NCBI GenBank assembly: GCA_021851865.1
Contig: JAJZBU010000008.1
Coordinates: forward strand, 1-64,000
Origin: Pseudomonadota bacterium
GTDB lineage: Bacteria > Pseudomonadota > Gammaproteobacteria > Pseudomonadales > Moraxellaceae
DNA: 64,000 nt
Direction: 5' to 3'
The notes under the pieces are model-generated. The model saw nothing but the letters and a program-made list of their open reading frames with translations, was not told the origin of the DNA and searched no databases. Shown here in pieces: positions 1 to 9,362 of this stretch. The position numbers were made by a program, and so were the translations under genes. Within the stretch, counting starts at the first letter, position 1, and the number at the start of each line of letters is the position of its first letter.

Positions 1-1661
1 AGCACCAAAATGAGACGACGCCACTGCGGCGCCTGCGCGAGGTCGTGATCGTCCACGTCCTGGCGCAGATCGGCCATGAGGCCAGCGAGGCGATACGCGA
101 GAAGCTCGAACTCCTGGCGCCGCAGGTTCTGCGCCTGCAAGCGCCATTGCGTCTGCGTGTCAGCGAGGCCATTGCTGATCGCCCACACGAGCACGGCGAG
201 CGCGCTGTCGGCGCTGTACAACGGCGGCATGTCGCGGTTCTCGGTGAGCGACCAGCGGCCGAACGCATCCTCCTGTAACTCCAGCCTCTCCTCGAGAAAG
301 TCGCCGGCGAGATAGGGCTGCCGCCAGGAGATCTTGCCCGAGCGCGGCGTGTAGGCGGCATCGAGACGACGTCGCAACCAGAGGAGGTCCTGTTGCAAAG
401 CCGGCGATGGCGCTTCCCCCTTGCTGGTGAACTGATGCTCGAGCAGGCGATAGGCGTGCCATATCTCGCTCACCAGCCGTTCATGCAGACCTTGCAGGGG
501 GCGAAACCGCCATTGCTCGCGGCTGTCGAGCAGGGCCAGTTCACTGTGTGTCCAACCCCAACCCTGGACGATGCGCTGCAGAAGCTGGTGTCGCCAGCTG
601 CTGTGCACCGGCTCACGACTGAGATGGACATTCGCCTTGAGATAGAAGCACTGCCGCACCAGATGCAAACGCACGTTGTCGCCACGCGCCTGCAGATAGG
701 TCGCCACCTTGTCATAGAGGAGAAGATAAGGATCGAGCTCATCGACCACGCCCAAGGTGTGCAGGCGCTGCTTGAGCAGCAGACTGAGCAGGCCGACCTG
801 CGGTTGCTCGGCAGCGTAGACCTCGGCGAGCAGAATCTTGAGCAAGGCTTTGATCGGTTGCGCCAAACCCTTGAACAACTGCCACATGCCAGCGCCGAGA
901 AATTCCTCGTCCGGCACCCGGTCGACGGCGCCAAGATCGATCACTTGATCGGCGCGCACATAGCGACCGGCGAGCAAATGGCGGGTGTGCTGCTCATAGC
1001 GCGACTCTTCCTCCGTCGGAATGAACCACCATAGCGGCCAGGCTCCCGCCAGCCACAGGGCACTGCGATAGAACTCGTCGAGTAGCAGGATGTGCTGCGT
1101 TGCACCACAGTCCTCATGGCTGAGGCGATGGTTCTGGCCCTGCCGGAAGTCGCTCGCCTGCATCTGGAAGAAATGCGCCTGGATGCCCTGCGTGCTGGCA
1201 TAGGCCTCGATGCGGTCGAGCTTGTCCTGCAGGCGTTGGCGCGCCAGGGGCGTCAGGCTGGGGGCGATGCAGACCCAGATGTCGAGGTCGGAATCAGCGG
1301 TCTGGGCGATGCTGCCGCAGCTGCCCATCAGATAGAGCGCCTGCAGCGCCGCCGGCTGTGCGCTGGCGCGCCAGCGAAAGGAGCGGACCTGGACGTGCAG
1401 CAATCGCTCGGCCTCGGGCGTCGGCGCATAAGACTGCAGCCGGTGCGGACAGTCCGCTCCGACATAGCCTGGCAACATGGGATGATTGACATCGAGCAGC
1501 AGCGGCAGAATTTCGAGAAAATGCCGCTGCCTCTCGCTGGCCAACGACGACCAGCGATGACGACGCAGTTCTGCCAGAGCGAGCAGACGCGAACGCAGAT
1601 GGGTCAGGGCCTTGCGGTCGACTCCATCGTCGAAGAGACGCAGTGGACCATGTTCGTGCAT
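1..1661 (-). CDS. cyaA: Class I adenylate cyclase (partial, C-terminus beyond window)
   Basis: Makes cAMP from ATP in the cytoplasm; cAMP acts through CRP. The frame is open from the ATG at 1661 to the window edge, about 553 codons, so the 3' end is missing. The catalytic segment reads LYLMGSCGSIAQTADSDLDI, matching the GS...SDLDxW motif of enterobacterial CyaA with both catalytic aspartates. Further matches are EDCGATQHILLLDEFYR and MWQLFKGLAQPIKALLK. It starts 21 nt after argH in the same frame and direction. No ribosome site is evident, but a TATACT hexamer ends 6 nt before the ATG, so a leaderless transcript is possible. Family assignment is secure; the start is inferred because no other start follows the argH stop. 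Confidence 0.93.
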   Translation of the reverse strand, partial: MHEHGPLRLFDDGVDRKALTHLRSRLLALAELRRHRWSSLASERQRHFLEILPLLLDVNHPMLPGYVGADCPHRLQSYAPTPEAERLLHVQVRSFRWRASAQPAALQALYLMGSCGSIAQTADSDLDIWVCIAPSLTPLARQRLQDKLDRIEAYASTQGIQAHFFQMQASDFRQGQNHRLSHEDCGATQHILLLDEFYRSALWLAGAWPLWWFIPTEEESRYEQHTRHLLAGRYVRADQVIDLGAVDRVPDEEFLGAGMWQLFKGLAQPIKALLKILLAEVYAAEQPQVGLLSLLLKQRLHTLGVVDELDPYLLLYDKVATYLQARGDNVRLHLVRQCFYLKANVHLSREPVHSSWRHQLLQRIVQGWGWTHSELALLDSREQWRFRPLQGLHERLVSEIWHAYRLLEHQFTSKGEAPSPALQQDLLWLRRRLDAAYTPRSGKISWRQPYLAGDFLEERLELQEDAFGRWSLTENRDMPPLYSADSALAVLVWAISNGLADTQTQWRLQAQNLRRQEFELLAYRLAGLMADLRQDVDDHDLAQAPQWRRLILV

Positions 1662-1682
1662 CGCACGAGTATAGTCGATGCC

Positions 1683-3074
1683 TCAAGCCATGCTGCGCAG
1701 GCGTTCGCGCGCCCCCTGCACGGCGAGCAGCACCTGCTGCGGCGCCGTGCCACCAGGATGCGCGCGCAAGGCCACCGAGCCCTCGAGGGAGAGCACCGCG
1801 AAAACGTCGGCGGCGATGACCGGAGAGAAGGTGCGCAACTGCTCCAGCGTCATCTGCGACAGATCGAGGCTCTGTTCGATGCCGGCGCGCACCGCCTGGC
1901 CGACGATCTCGTGCGCGTCACGGAAGGGAATGCCCTGGCGCACCAGATAGTCGGCGAGATCGGTCGCCGTCGCATAGCCGGCGAGCGCCGCCTGGCGCAT
2001 GCGTTCACGCTGCGGCTGCAGATGCGGCACCATGTCGGCGAAAGCTCGCAGACTACCGGCGACAGTGTCGATGGTGTCGAACAACGGCTCCTTGTCCTCC
2101 TGGTTGTCCTTGTTGTAAGCCAGGGGCTGTGCCTTCATCAGGGTCAGGAGGGCGACGAGATGGCCGTAGACACGACCGCTCTTGCCGCGCACCAGCTCTG
2201 GCACGTCGGGGTTTTTCTTCTGCGGCATGATCGACGAGCCGGTGCAGAAACGATCGGGCAGATCGACGAAGCGGAACTGCATCGACGACCACAACACCAA
2301 TTCTTCCGCGAAACGCGACAGGTGCATCATGATGAGGCTGGCGGCGGCGCAGAACTCGATGGCAAAGTCGCGATCGGAAACGGCGTCGAGGGAGTTCTCG
2401 CAGAGCCCTTCGAAACCGAGCAGGGCGGCGGTCATGGCGCGATCGATGGGATAACTGGTGCCGGCCAGCGCGGCGGCGCCGAGAGGCAGGCGGTTGACGC
2501 GATGACGCAAGTCGCGCAGACGCTCATGATCGCGCCAGAGCATCTCGAACCAGGCCAGCATGTGATGGCCGAAAGTGATCGGCTGCGCCGTCTGCAGATG
2601 CGTGAAACCCGGCATGATGGTGGCATACTCACGCTCCGCCAGATCGGTCAAGCCGTGCATGAGGCGCGCCAGTTCGCCCTCGAGATCGTCGATGGCATCG
2701 CGCACATAGAGGCGGGTGGCCGTCGCCACCTGGTCATTGCGTGAACGCCCGGTGTGCAGGCGCTTGCCGGCGTCGCCGATGCGCTGCGTCAAACGCGCCT
2801 CGATGTTCATATGCACGTCTTCGAGATCGATGCGCCATTCGAAGCGTCCAGCTTCGATGTCCTGGCGGATCGCCTCGAGACCCTCGTCGATGCTGCGCCC
2901 ATCCGCCTCACTCAGCACCCCGACGCTGACCAGCATGCGCGCATGCGCCTGCGAGCCACGGATGTCCTGGCGATAGAGGCGACGGTCGAAATCGACCGAG
3001 GCGGTGAATTTTTCGACAAAGCGGTCGGTGGGCTCCTGAAAGCGTCCACCCCAGAGCTTGTCCTGCTGGCTCAT
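1683..3074 (-). CDS. argH: Argininosuccinate lyase
   Basis: Last step of arginine synthesis: splits argininosuccinate into arginine and fumarate, cytoplasmic. 463 residues, the usual family length. The fumarase/aspartase superfamily signature [20 protein letters not shown] is intact, and the N-terminus KLWGGRF is typical. The ATG at 3074 is preferred over an upstream one at 3098 because a GAGGAG ribosome site lies just before it and the homologous N-terminus begins there. It is divergent from the algZ-like kinase gene and followed by cyaA after 21 nt. The argH-algZ-algR-hemC order matches Pseudomonas. Confidence 0.97.
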   Translation of the reverse strand: MSQQDKLWGGRFQEPTDRFVEKFTASVDFDRRLYRQDIRGSQAHARMLVSVGVLSEADGRSIDEGLEAIRQDIEAGRFEWRIDLEDVHMNIEARLTQRIGDAGKRLHTGRSRNDQVATATRLYVRDAIDDLEGELARLMHGLTDLAEREYATIMPGFTHLQTAQPITFGHHMLAWFEMLWRDHERLRDLRHRVNRLPLGAAALAGTSYPIDRAMTAALLGFEGLCENSLDAVSDRDFAIEFCAAASLIMMHLSRFAEELVLWSSMQFRFVDLPDRFCTGSSIMPQKKNPDVPELVRGKSGRVYGHLVALLTLMKAQPLAYNKDNQEDKEPLFDTIDTVAGSLRAFADMVPHLQPQRERMRQAALAGYATATDLADYLVRQGIPFRDAHEIVGQAVRAGIEQSLDLSQMTLEQLRTFSPVIAADVFAVLSLEGSVALRAHPGGTAPQQVLLAVQGARERLRSMA

Positions 3075-3104
3075 ATGGAGCTCCTCGACATCGATCAAGC
3101 CGTC

Positions 3105-3133
3105 ATTATACGGGGAGTCGGGGGGGCTGTCGC
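3105..3133 (-). promoter_or_regulatory. Sigma-70-like promoter of argH
   Basis: On the minus strand a TATAAT (3105-3110) is preceded at exactly 17 nt by GCGACA (3128-3133), four of six matches to the -35 consensus. It lies about 30 nt upstream of the argH start codon. The call is by motif only. Confidence 0.55.
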
Positions 3134-3199
3134 GACTGCCGTTTGCCTTTCTCGCCGGCGCTTGCCAGAATGCCGCCAGCCGCAGGCGAAGGAGACGCC

Positions 3200-4228
3200 A
3201 TGCCCATCCGCGATCAGGACGAGTTCTTTTTGCCCGACTGGCGCCAGAAGCGCGAGTTGCTCAGGCTGCTTCTGTTCGGCCTGTTGCTCGCCCTCGCCCT
3301 CGTTCTCGCCGCCGCCCTCAGCGCCACCGACCTGAGCATGGCCGAGTTCGAGCGCCAGACCTTGTTCATCACCGCCTGCCTCATCTGGAGCGCCGGCCTG
3401 ATGCAGCTGGCGCGCCCCTGGCTGCGTCACTGCCCCCTTCCCCTCGCCACCTTCCTGGCCTGGCTGCTGGTGCTCATCGTCGTCGGCGCCTTCAGCGCCT
3501 TCGTCCTCAAGTTCATCGCCGCGACGGGCGGCCTGTTCTGGTGGCTGCGCAACGAAGCCATCGCCGCCATCCTCGGCGGCATCCTGCTGCACTACATGTC
3601 GCTGGCACACAGTCTGCGGCGCCGTCAGCAGGCCGAAATGGGGGCGCGCCTGCAGGCGCTGCAGAGCCGCATAAGACCACACTTTCTGTTCAACAGCATG
3701 AACCTCATCGCCGAGCTGGTGCACAGCGATCCAGACAAGGCGGAGACCGCCATCGAAAACCTCAGTCACCTCTTTCGCGCCACCTTGCGCGAGACCGTCG
3801 ACGTGCCCATCGGCGAGGAACTCGAGCTCTGCCAGGACTACATCGACATCGAGAAGCTGCGCCTCGGCGAACGCCTGCAAGTGCGCTGGCAGATCAACGC
3901 CATCCCGGAGGAGATCTGCATCCCCCTGCTCACCCTGCAACCTCTTCTGGAAAACGCCATCTACCACGGCGTCGAGCACCGCAGCGAGGCGAGCGAGCTG
4001 CGCATCAGCGTGCATCACGACGGCGAGCGCGTCAGCATCGTCGTCGTCAATCCCACCGCCAGCACGGGCGCCCGACAACCCACACGCGGCCACCAAATGG
4101 CCCTCAGCAACATCCGCGAGCGCCTGCAAGCACGCTACGGGGAAACGGCTAAACTGACTACAAGCGCCGACCGGGACGTATTCATAAGCTATCTGAGCTA
4201 CCCTTGTAAGCTCGCCCGGCATGCCTGA
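3200..4228 (+). CDS. algZ: LytS/AlgZ-type membrane sensor histidine kinase
   Basis: Likely sensor partner of the LytTR regulator encoded next. 342 residues from the ATG at 3200, which has AAGGAG five nt upstream; an earlier in-frame ATG at 3143 lacks one. The first about 130 residues hold four hydrophobic segments. A His_kinase (PF06580-type) segment follows, with [19 protein letters not shown] carrying the phospho-accepting histidine. The C-terminal ATPase part has [19 protein letters not shown]. In Pseudomonas the equivalent pair AlgZ(FimS)/AlgR sits in the same place, between argH and hemC, and controls alginate and type IV pili. Targets in this organism are unknown. Confidence 0.88.
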   Translation: MPIRDQDEFFLPDWRQKRELLRLLLFGLLLALALVLAAALSATDLSMAEFERQTLFITACLIWSAGLMQLARPWLRHCPLPLATFLAWLLVLIVVGAFSAFVLKFIAATGGLFWWLRNEAIAAILGGILLHYMSLAHSLRRRQQAEMGARLQALQSRIRPHFLFNSMNLIAELVHSDPDKAETAIENLSHLFRATLRETVDVPIGEELELCQDYIDIEKLRLGERLQVRWQINAIPEEICIPLLTLQPLLENAIYHGVEHRSEASELRISVHHDGERVSIVVVNPTASTGARQPTRGHQMALSNIRERLQARYGETAKLTTSADRDVFISYLSYPCKLARHA

Positions 4229-4236
4229 GGAGGACC

Positions 4237-4968
4237 ATGACGATGCGCATACTGATCTGTGACGACGAGCGGCCAGCGCGCGAGCGACTCAACCGTCTGC
4301 TCGGCGAGATGAACGACGTCGAAGTCGTCGGCGAGGCGGAGAATGGCCTCGACTGCCTGCAAAAGGCACATCAGCTGCAGCCGAGCGTGGTCTTGCTGGA
4401 CATGCGTATGCCCATCATGGATGGCCTCGCCACCGCCGCCCAGCTGGCGCGTCAGGATCACCCACCGGCCGTCGTCTTCTGCACCGCCTATGACGAACAC
4501 GCTCTCGCCGCCTTCGACGTGCAGGCCGCCGGCTATCTGCTCAAACCGGTGACCAAGGAACGCCTGCGCGAAGCCCTGCAACGCGCCAAGGTCATCCATC
4601 AGGCGCAGGTCGACGCCGGTTTGCCGACGCGCAACCACCGCTCGCACATCTCGGCGCGCACCCACCGCGGCGTCGAGCTCATCGCCATCGAGGACATCCG
4701 CTACTTCATGGCCGACCAGAAATACGTCACCGTCCGCCATAGCCAGGGCGAGATCCTGATCGACGAGACGCTCAAGGATCTGGAGCATGAATTCTCCGGC
4801 AGTTTCATCCGTATCCATCGTAACGCCCTGCTCTCTCTGCGTTATCTCGATGGCCTCGAACTGGTGTCACCCGGCCAGTACCAGGTGCGCATACGCGGCA
4901 TCGACGAACGTCTCTCGGTCAGCCGCCGCCATCTCGCGGAACTGCGCGAGACCATGCAAAAACTTTGA
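4237..4968 (+). CDS. algR: LytTR-family response regulator (AlgR-like)
   Basis: Two-domain DNA-binding response regulator, 243 residues. An N-terminal receiver domain has the acidic pair D9-D10, the phospho-acceptor D55 in VVLLDMRMPIMDGL, and the conserved Lys in YLLKPVTKERL. A C-terminal LytTR domain (from about residue 140) has SFIRIHRNALLSLRYLDGLE, where the RIHR segment is typical of the family. GGAGG precedes the ATG by five nt, and the gene follows the kinase gene by 8 nt, so the two are co-transcribed. This is the AlgR position in pseudomonads; the regulon here cannot be read from the window. Confidence 0.92.
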   Translation: MTMRILICDDERPARERLNRLLGEMNDVEVVGEAENGLDCLQKAHQLQPSVVLLDMRMPIMDGLATAAQLARQDHPPAVVFCTAYDEHALAAFDVQAAGYLLKPVTKERLREALQRAKVIHQAQVDAGLPTRNHRSHISARTHRGVELIAIEDIRYFMADQKYVTVRHSQGEILIDETLKDLEHEFSGSFIRIHRNALLSLRYLDGLELVSPGQYQVRIRGIDERLSVSRRHLAELRETMQKL

Positions 4969-4985
4969 GTGAATAGGATGCCCCC

Positions 4986-5423
4986 ATGAGCCGCTTATTT
5001 CCTCGCCATGGCGACGCCTGGATCATCCCCAGCGATCATCCCGGCATCGTCCATCTGCATATGCAGGGCCCGTGGAATATCGAGCTGGTCCAGTACAGTG
5101 ACCAACTCATCGACGGCCAAGTCGCGACCTTACCTAGCGCCCGCCCCTGGGCCCTCCTCGTCGACATCGGCCAATCCGGTCTGTGTACGCCCGAGGCCCT
5201 GCGCAGCATGCGCCAGCACGCGCAGAACAATATGCAGACGACCTACCGCGTCGCCACCGCCTGGGTCCTGCCGCAAGACCTCGACGGCCAACTCGTTTTA
5301 CGCTTCGCTTTCAGCGAGACTTACGCCGGTCTCGGCGCCATGCGCATCTTCACGACCATCGAGGAGGCCCTGCCCTGGCTGCAGCAGTGTCTGGATGACG
5401 CCAGCGACAACCCTCCCGGCTGA
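4986..5423 (+). CDS. Uncharacterised protein behind algR, possibly STAS-like
   Basis: 145 residues, soluble, no signal peptide or membrane segment. It starts 17 nt after algR with AGGATG upstream, so it is probably in the same transcript. The alternating hydrophobic strands and helices (IVHLHMQGPWNIELVQ, WALLVDIGQSGL, TAWVLPQDLDGQ, then an alpha-helical C-terminus) recall the SpoIIAA/STAS-like fold in which a short alpha/beta domain binds partners. That is a shape impression, not a family match. The location suggests an accessory role in AlgZR signalling, but nothing in the sequence proves it. Confidence 0.7.
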   Translation: MSRLFPRHGDAWIIPSDHPGIVHLHMQGPWNIELVQYSDQLIDGQVATLPSARPWALLVDIGQSGLCTPEALRSMRQHAQNNMQTTYRVATAWVLPQDLDGQLVLRFAFSETYAGLGAMRIFTTIEEALPWLQQCLDDASDNPPG

Positions 5424-5567
5424 GGCGCTCCGGGCGGAAGTGCGTTTACACCCTCACAACACAAATCTCCGCCCGGCGCCACGGACCATAGTAGCCAAGC
5501 CCCCGGGCATACCCTACAATCGCCTGTCATAACAAGAACATGCCCAAGGATACGGGAGACCCTGCAG

Positions 5568-6722
5568 ATGCCAAGACGCTGGCTGGCCTTACGCCTGTCC
5601 CTGGTCGCCGCCGTGCTCTCACTGACGGCCTGCCTCGCCGTACCCGCACGCCACGCCATGAACCCGCATCCACAAGCGGCGGAAGGGGCGCAAGCGACCG
5701 CTTACCTGAGCAGCGACGGCGTGCAGATCTTCGGTCAGTGGTGGAATATAGCCTCGCCGCAAGCGGTCGTGCTCATCGTCCACGGCACTGCACTCAACAG
5801 TGGCTTCTACGCCCCCTTCGCCCAGCATCTGAACGAAGCCGGTTACGCCGTCGGCGCCATCGATCTGCGCGACTGGGGACAATCAGGTGGCGAAGGTCAG
5901 CGCCCGGGCTTTGTACGTGACTACAGCGAGTACGTCCTCGACCTGCAGCAGCTCGCCAAAGATGCGCGTCAGCGCTACCCCGGCAAGCCGATCTATCTGC
6001 TCGGCGAGAGCATGGGCGGCACCGTCGTCCTGCTCTCCCAGATCGAGCGTGCCGTCGCCGTCAACGGCATCATCCTCAACGCCCCGGCGGTCTGGGCCAA
6101 CCCGGGCATGTTCGGCTGGCACCTGCCGCACGCCCTCGTGGCGCCAGCGATGTGGTCGGCAAAAGTGGTCGGCGAGACCTTTCCCAACCTGCCGCTCATC
6201 CCACTGTGGCGACCGGTGGTCGACGAGGTGTTTTTTGATCCCGACGCCCAGCAACGCTTCGAAAGCGACCCCTACAACACCCACACTTGGCTGCCGGGCG
6301 CTTACATCGACGCTCTCTATCGCGCCATGTTCGAGGTGCGCAGCCACCTGACGGAGATCAAGGCGCCCATGCTCATCCTGCAGGGCACGCGCGACAACCT
6401 GGTGCCCCTCGACTCCAGCCAGTACCTCTGCCAGCACAGCGCCAGCAACGATCGCAGCCTGATCTTTTACGAAGGCATGTCACACAGCACCTTGCACGAC
6501 TACGGCCGCGAGTCGGTGTGGGGCGACATCGTGCACTGGCTCAACGATCACGTGCAGCATCCTCCGACGCCCTACGATGGTTGTCCACGCATGGTCGACG
6601 CCCTGCGTCCGCCATCGCTGTCGCTGCCGCATCGCCCGACTTGGCTGAGCCGACTGCACTGGCCACACCCCTTCGCCAGCAAGAGCTCTTCCACGACCTC
6701 GTCTTCACCTCATCAGGAGTAA
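5568..6722 (+). CDS. Lipoprotein alpha/beta hydrolase (monoglyceride lipase / lysophospholipase type)
   Basis: 384 residues. A signal peptide ends in the lipobox LTAC, so Cys22 is likely acylated and the enzyme is anchored in the envelope. The hydrolase domain starts near residue 45: VVLIVHGTALNSG forms the oxyanion region, GESMGG places the nucleophile at Ser148, GTRDNLVP supplies the acid, and MSHSTLHD the histidine. This triad layout is that of Hydrolase_4 (PF12146) esterases. A tail of about 45 residues rich in Pro and Ser follows the domain. The substrate cannot be told. The next gene is also a lipoprotein, 7 nt downstream. Confidence 0.85.
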   Translation: MPRRWLALRLSLVAAVLSLTACLAVPARHAMNPHPQAAEGAQATAYLSSDGVQIFGQWWNIASPQAVVLIVHGTALNSGFYAPFAQHLNEAGYAVGAIDLRDWGQSGGEGQRPGFVRDYSEYVLDLQQLAKDARQRYPGKPIYLLGESMGGTVVLLSQIERAVAVNGIILNAPAVWANPGMFGWHLPHALVAPAMWSAKVVGETFPNLPLIPLWRPVVDEVFFDPDAQQRFESDPYNTHTWLPGAYIDALYRAMFEVRSHLTEIKAPMLILQGTRDNLVPLDSSQYLCQHSASNDRSLIFYEGMSHSTLHDYGRESVWGDIVHWLNDHVQHPPTPYDGCPRMVDALRPPSLSLPHRPTWLSRLHWPHPFASKSSSTTSSSPHQE

Positions 6723-6729
6723 ATTCGCC

Positions 6730-7053
6730 ATGTTGCAACGCCTGCTCGCGATCCTTCTCTGCACCTACGCCCTCTCCGGTTGCGTCGCCATGTCGGTGAC
6801 GCCGGTGGCGGTGACCGGCTTCGCCTACACCCATATCCGCACGCCGCTGCTCGCCACCGGCAGCTCAGAACGTCCGAACAAGGTCGGTCGCGCCACCATG
6901 CGCTCGATCTTTGGCTGGTATGCGCAAGGCGACGCCAGCATCGAAGCCGCCGCCGAGAATGGTGGTATCACCCATATCCACCATATCGACGTCGAGACCA
7001 CCAGCGTCCTCGGTGTCATCACCGACGTCACCACCATCGTCTACGGCAACTGA
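6730..7053 (+). CDS. TRL-like family lipoprotein
   Basis: 107 residues with a signal peptide and lipobox LSGC, lipidation at Cys18. The mature part carries the pattern GDASIEAAAENGGITHIHHID followed by TDVTTIVYGN, which is the signature of the TRL-like family found next to tRNA loci and in many proteobacteria. Function is not established. It sits 7 nt after the hydrolase lipoprotein gene and about 100 nt before hemC, and probably shares the hydrolase transcript. Confidence 0.8.
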   Translation: MLQRLLAILLCTYALSGCVAMSVTPVAVTGFAYTHIRTPLLATGSSERPNKVGRATMRSIFGWYAQGDASIEAAAENGGITHIHHIDVETTSVLGVITDVTTIVYGN

Positions 7054-7149
7054 TCGATCTCCCGGCGGCGCCAAGCGCTGGCCGGGAGATCCCTTTCACG
7101 GCAGCGGTATTCACGTTACAGTAGCCGCATCGAACCGTGAGAGAAGTCC

Positions 7150-8076
7150 GTGGTGAGTACCCGCCTGACCATCGCTACCCGCAAAAGCCCCCTCGCCCTG
7201 TGGCAGGCGCACGATGTGCGCGACCGCTTGTTGCGCGCCCATTCCGACCTGCAGGTCGATCTGCTGACCCTGAGCACGCAAGGTGACCGTATCCTCGACA
7301 CTCCTCTCGCCAAAATCGGCGGCAAGGGGCTGTTCGTCAAGGAGCTGGAGAACGCCCTGCTCGACGGCCGTGCCGATCTCGCCGTGCACTCGATGAAGGA
7401 CGTGCCCATGGCCTTTCCGCCCGGCCTCATGCTGGCGACGATCTGTGCCCGCGAGGATGCGCGTGACGCCCTGGTGACCCGCGATGGTCAGTGCCTCGCC
7501 GCCCTGGCGCACGGCGCCCGCATCGGCACCTCGAGCCTGCGCCGGCAGTGCCAGCTGCGCGCCCTGCGCCCGGATCTGCAGATCCTCGATCTGCGTGGCA
7601 ACGTCAACACCCGTCTCGCCAAGCTCGACGGCGGTGAGTTCGACGCCATCGTCCTCGCCTGCGCCGGTCTCATCCGCCTCGGTCTCGGCGATCGCATCAG
7701 CGCCCATCTGCCGGCCGAGACCCTGCTCCCCGCCGTCGGCCAGGGTGCCGTCGGCATCGAGTGCCGCAGCGACGACAGCCGTCTGCACCGTCTGCTGGCG
7801 CCTCTGCACGATGACGCCACCGCTCGCCGTGTCCGCGCTGAACGCGCCATGAACGAGCGCCTCGCCGGCGGATGTCAGGTGCCCATCGCCGGTCACGCGC
7901 TCGAGCGCGACGGTGGACTCTGGTTGCGCGGTCTCGTCGGCGCCGTCGACGGCAGCCGCATCCTCCAGGCCGACCTCGCCGGACCCGCCGACGCCCCCGA
8001 AGAGCTCGGCATCGCCGTCGCCGAAGCGCTGCTCGCACAAGGCGCCGACCGTCTGCTCGCCGCCCTGCATGCCTGA
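7150..8076 (+). CDS. hemC: Hydroxymethylbilane synthase (porphobilinogen deaminase)
   Basis: Polymerises four porphobilinogen units to hydroxymethylbilane in haem synthesis. 308 residues. The N-terminus has [14 protein letters not shown], then [15 protein letters not shown] and AVHSMKDVP. The cofactor-bearing cysteine falls at residue 242 in [13 protein letters not shown], the same number as in E. coli. Two tandem GTG codons (7150 and 7153) are the only suitable starts; GAGAGAAG lies just upstream. It overlaps hemD by 8 nt. Confidence 0.96.
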   Translation: MVSTRLTIATRKSPLALWQAHDVRDRLLRAHSDLQVDLLTLSTQGDRILDTPLAKIGGKGLFVKELENALLDGRADLAVHSMKDVPMAFPPGLMLATICAREDARDALVTRDGQCLAALAHGARIGTSSLRRQCQLRALRPDLQILDLRGNVNTRLAKLDGGEFDAIVLACAGLIRLGLGDRISAHLPAETLLPAVGQGAVGIECRSDDSRLHRLLAPLHDDATARRVRAERAMNERLAGGCQVPIAGHALERDGGLWLRGLVGAVDGSRILQADLAGPADAPEELGIAVAEALLAQGADRLLAALHA

Positions 8077-8827
8077 GCCACTGCCTCTGGCGGGGGTGAG
8101 CCTGCTGGTCACCCGGCCGACCCGGCCCGGTGCGCGTCTGTGCCAACGTCTCCGCGACCTAGGTGTTACTTGCACGCACATCCCCCTGCTCGAGACCCTG
8201 GCGCAAGCACCATCAGCACAGGCGTTGGCGGCCGCCGCCGCTGCCGACGTTGACGCCATCGTCTTCATCAGCGTCGCGGCGGTCGAACACGCCCTGCCCT
8301 GGCTGCGCCAGCAGGCGCCAACGCTGCTCGCTGCACCTCTCCTCGCCGTCGGCGCCAGCACCGCTGCCGCCCTGGCGGCACAAGGACTGCGCGCCGATCA
8401 ACCCGACAACGCCGACAGCGATGGCCTGCTCGCCATGGCCATCCTGCAGCGACCGCGCCACGTCATCATCGTGCGCGGCGCCGGTGGCCGCGAGCTGCTC
8501 GCCGACACCCTGCGTGCACGCGCCGCCCGGGTCGACTATCTCGAGGTCTATCGGCGCGCCTTACCCGCGACCAGCCGCCAGCACATCGCGACCTTGCTGG
8601 CCACCGCTGCGCCGGCGATCACCCTGATCAGCAGCGGTGAGGCCCTGCGCCACTGGCAGGACTGCGCCGGAGCGCGCTGGACACAGACGCAACTCCTCGT
8701 CGTCAGCCAGCGCCTCGCCGCCCTGGCACACCGCGCCGGAGCCCAGCATCTCCTCGTTGCCAAGGGCGCCGCTGATGCCGATATCGAGGCTGCCCTGCGC
8801 ACCCTGGTCACGCCGCCGACGCCTTGA
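8069..8827 (+). CDS. hemD: Uroporphyrinogen-III synthase
   Basis: Closes and isomerises hydroxymethylbilane to uroporphyrinogen III. 252 residues, usual length, low conservation as in all HemD. Family features are [17 protein letters not shown] at the N-terminus, [16 protein letters not shown], and [17 protein letters not shown]. The ATG at 8069 overlaps the end of hemC, indicating coupled translation. A hairpin followed by a T run lies just downstream, so hemCD is separated in transcription from hemXY, unlike Pseudomonas, where the four genes are contiguous. Confidence 0.9.
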   Translation: MPEPLPLAGVSLLVTRPTRPGARLCQRLRDLGVTCTHIPLLETLAQAPSAQALAAAAAADVDAIVFISVAAVEHALPWLRQQAPTLLAAPLLAVGASTAAALAAQGLRADQPDNADSDGLLAMAILQRPRHVIIVRGAGGRELLADTLRARAARVDYLEVYRRALPATSRQHIATLLATAAPAITLISSGEALRHWQDCAGARWTQTQLLVVSQRLAALAHRAGAQHLLVAKGAADADIEAALRTLVTPPTP

Positions 8828-8853
8828 AACTGGCCATGAGGCCGCCGGCGCTC

Positions 8854-8879
8854 AGCGCCATGTATGGCGCTATTTTTTC
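8854..8879 (+). terminator. Rho-independent terminator after hemD
   Basis: AGCGCC (8854-8859), a six-base loop, then GGCGCT (8866-8871) followed by A and a run of six T. It is 26 nt beyond the hemD stop and ends the hemCD transcript before the inserted segment. Confidence 0.75.
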
Positions 8880-8954
8880 TTCAGATGACCCTTTTCAATC
8901 TGGTAAGACATCGTATCAAACAAAAATCGGTCAAAGTCTTGGCAGCATTCACGG

Positions 8955-9362
8955 CTAATTTCGCATGATGACGACTCTGGCAACACGCTGGCGAACCATG
9001 CGTTCGACCTCAGTACCAACAATATCTGCTGGAAGCTCCGCTAGTTCTGCGGCCACAGCCTGCTGGTAATCACTCGCAGCCTGACTGGGCAGCGCACGAG
9101 AAAGTCTGGCCGCTCGGTACAGCAATGCGGCCAGAAATGCATCAGCGATTTTCGCAGGAAAGCTGCGCAGCAACTCCGGCAGCAAGGACGGTGAGACCGT
9201 TTGGAAACGCACCTGATAAGCGCCACCTTCCAAACCGACCAATGCGCGATTGGCATGACGTGCCGAGGCCAAGGTAACACCACTCGCATCTGAGGCCACA
9301 ACATGCTCAAAACCATTGTCGTTGCCGGTTTTCTCGATGAGGGTGCGTTGTAGAGGGTTCAT
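8955..9362 (-). CDS. Uncharacterised protein, translationally coupled to the RNA ligase remnant
   Basis: 135 residues from the ATG at 9362, which overlaps the stop of the upstream ligase frame as ATGA. An in-frame start at 9398 is possible but lies inside the ligase gene. The N-terminus MNPLQRTLIEKTGNDNGFEH is followed by VTLASARHANRALVG and a helical C-terminal half (LLPELLRSFPAKIADAFLAALLYRAAR). I do not recognise a family. Codon use is less GC-biased than in the flanking hem genes, in keeping with acquired DNA. The product may be a partner of the ligase or may itself be decaying. Confidence 0.55.
   Translation of the reverse strand: MNPLQRTLIEKTGNDNGFEHVVASDASGVTLASARHANRALVGLEGGAYQVRFQTVSPSLLPELLRSFPAKIADAFLAALLYRAARLSRALPSQAASDYQQAVAAELAELPADIVGTEVERMVRQRVARVVIMRN

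Noticed and set aside
1092-2744. A 550-codon plus-strand open frame
   Set aside because: It is antisense to argH and cyaA, which have clear family motifs. High GC content leaves long empty frames on the other strand. The same holds for the long antisense frames over ubiH-ubiI, the ArnT-like gene, gcvPB, hemF and cydAB.
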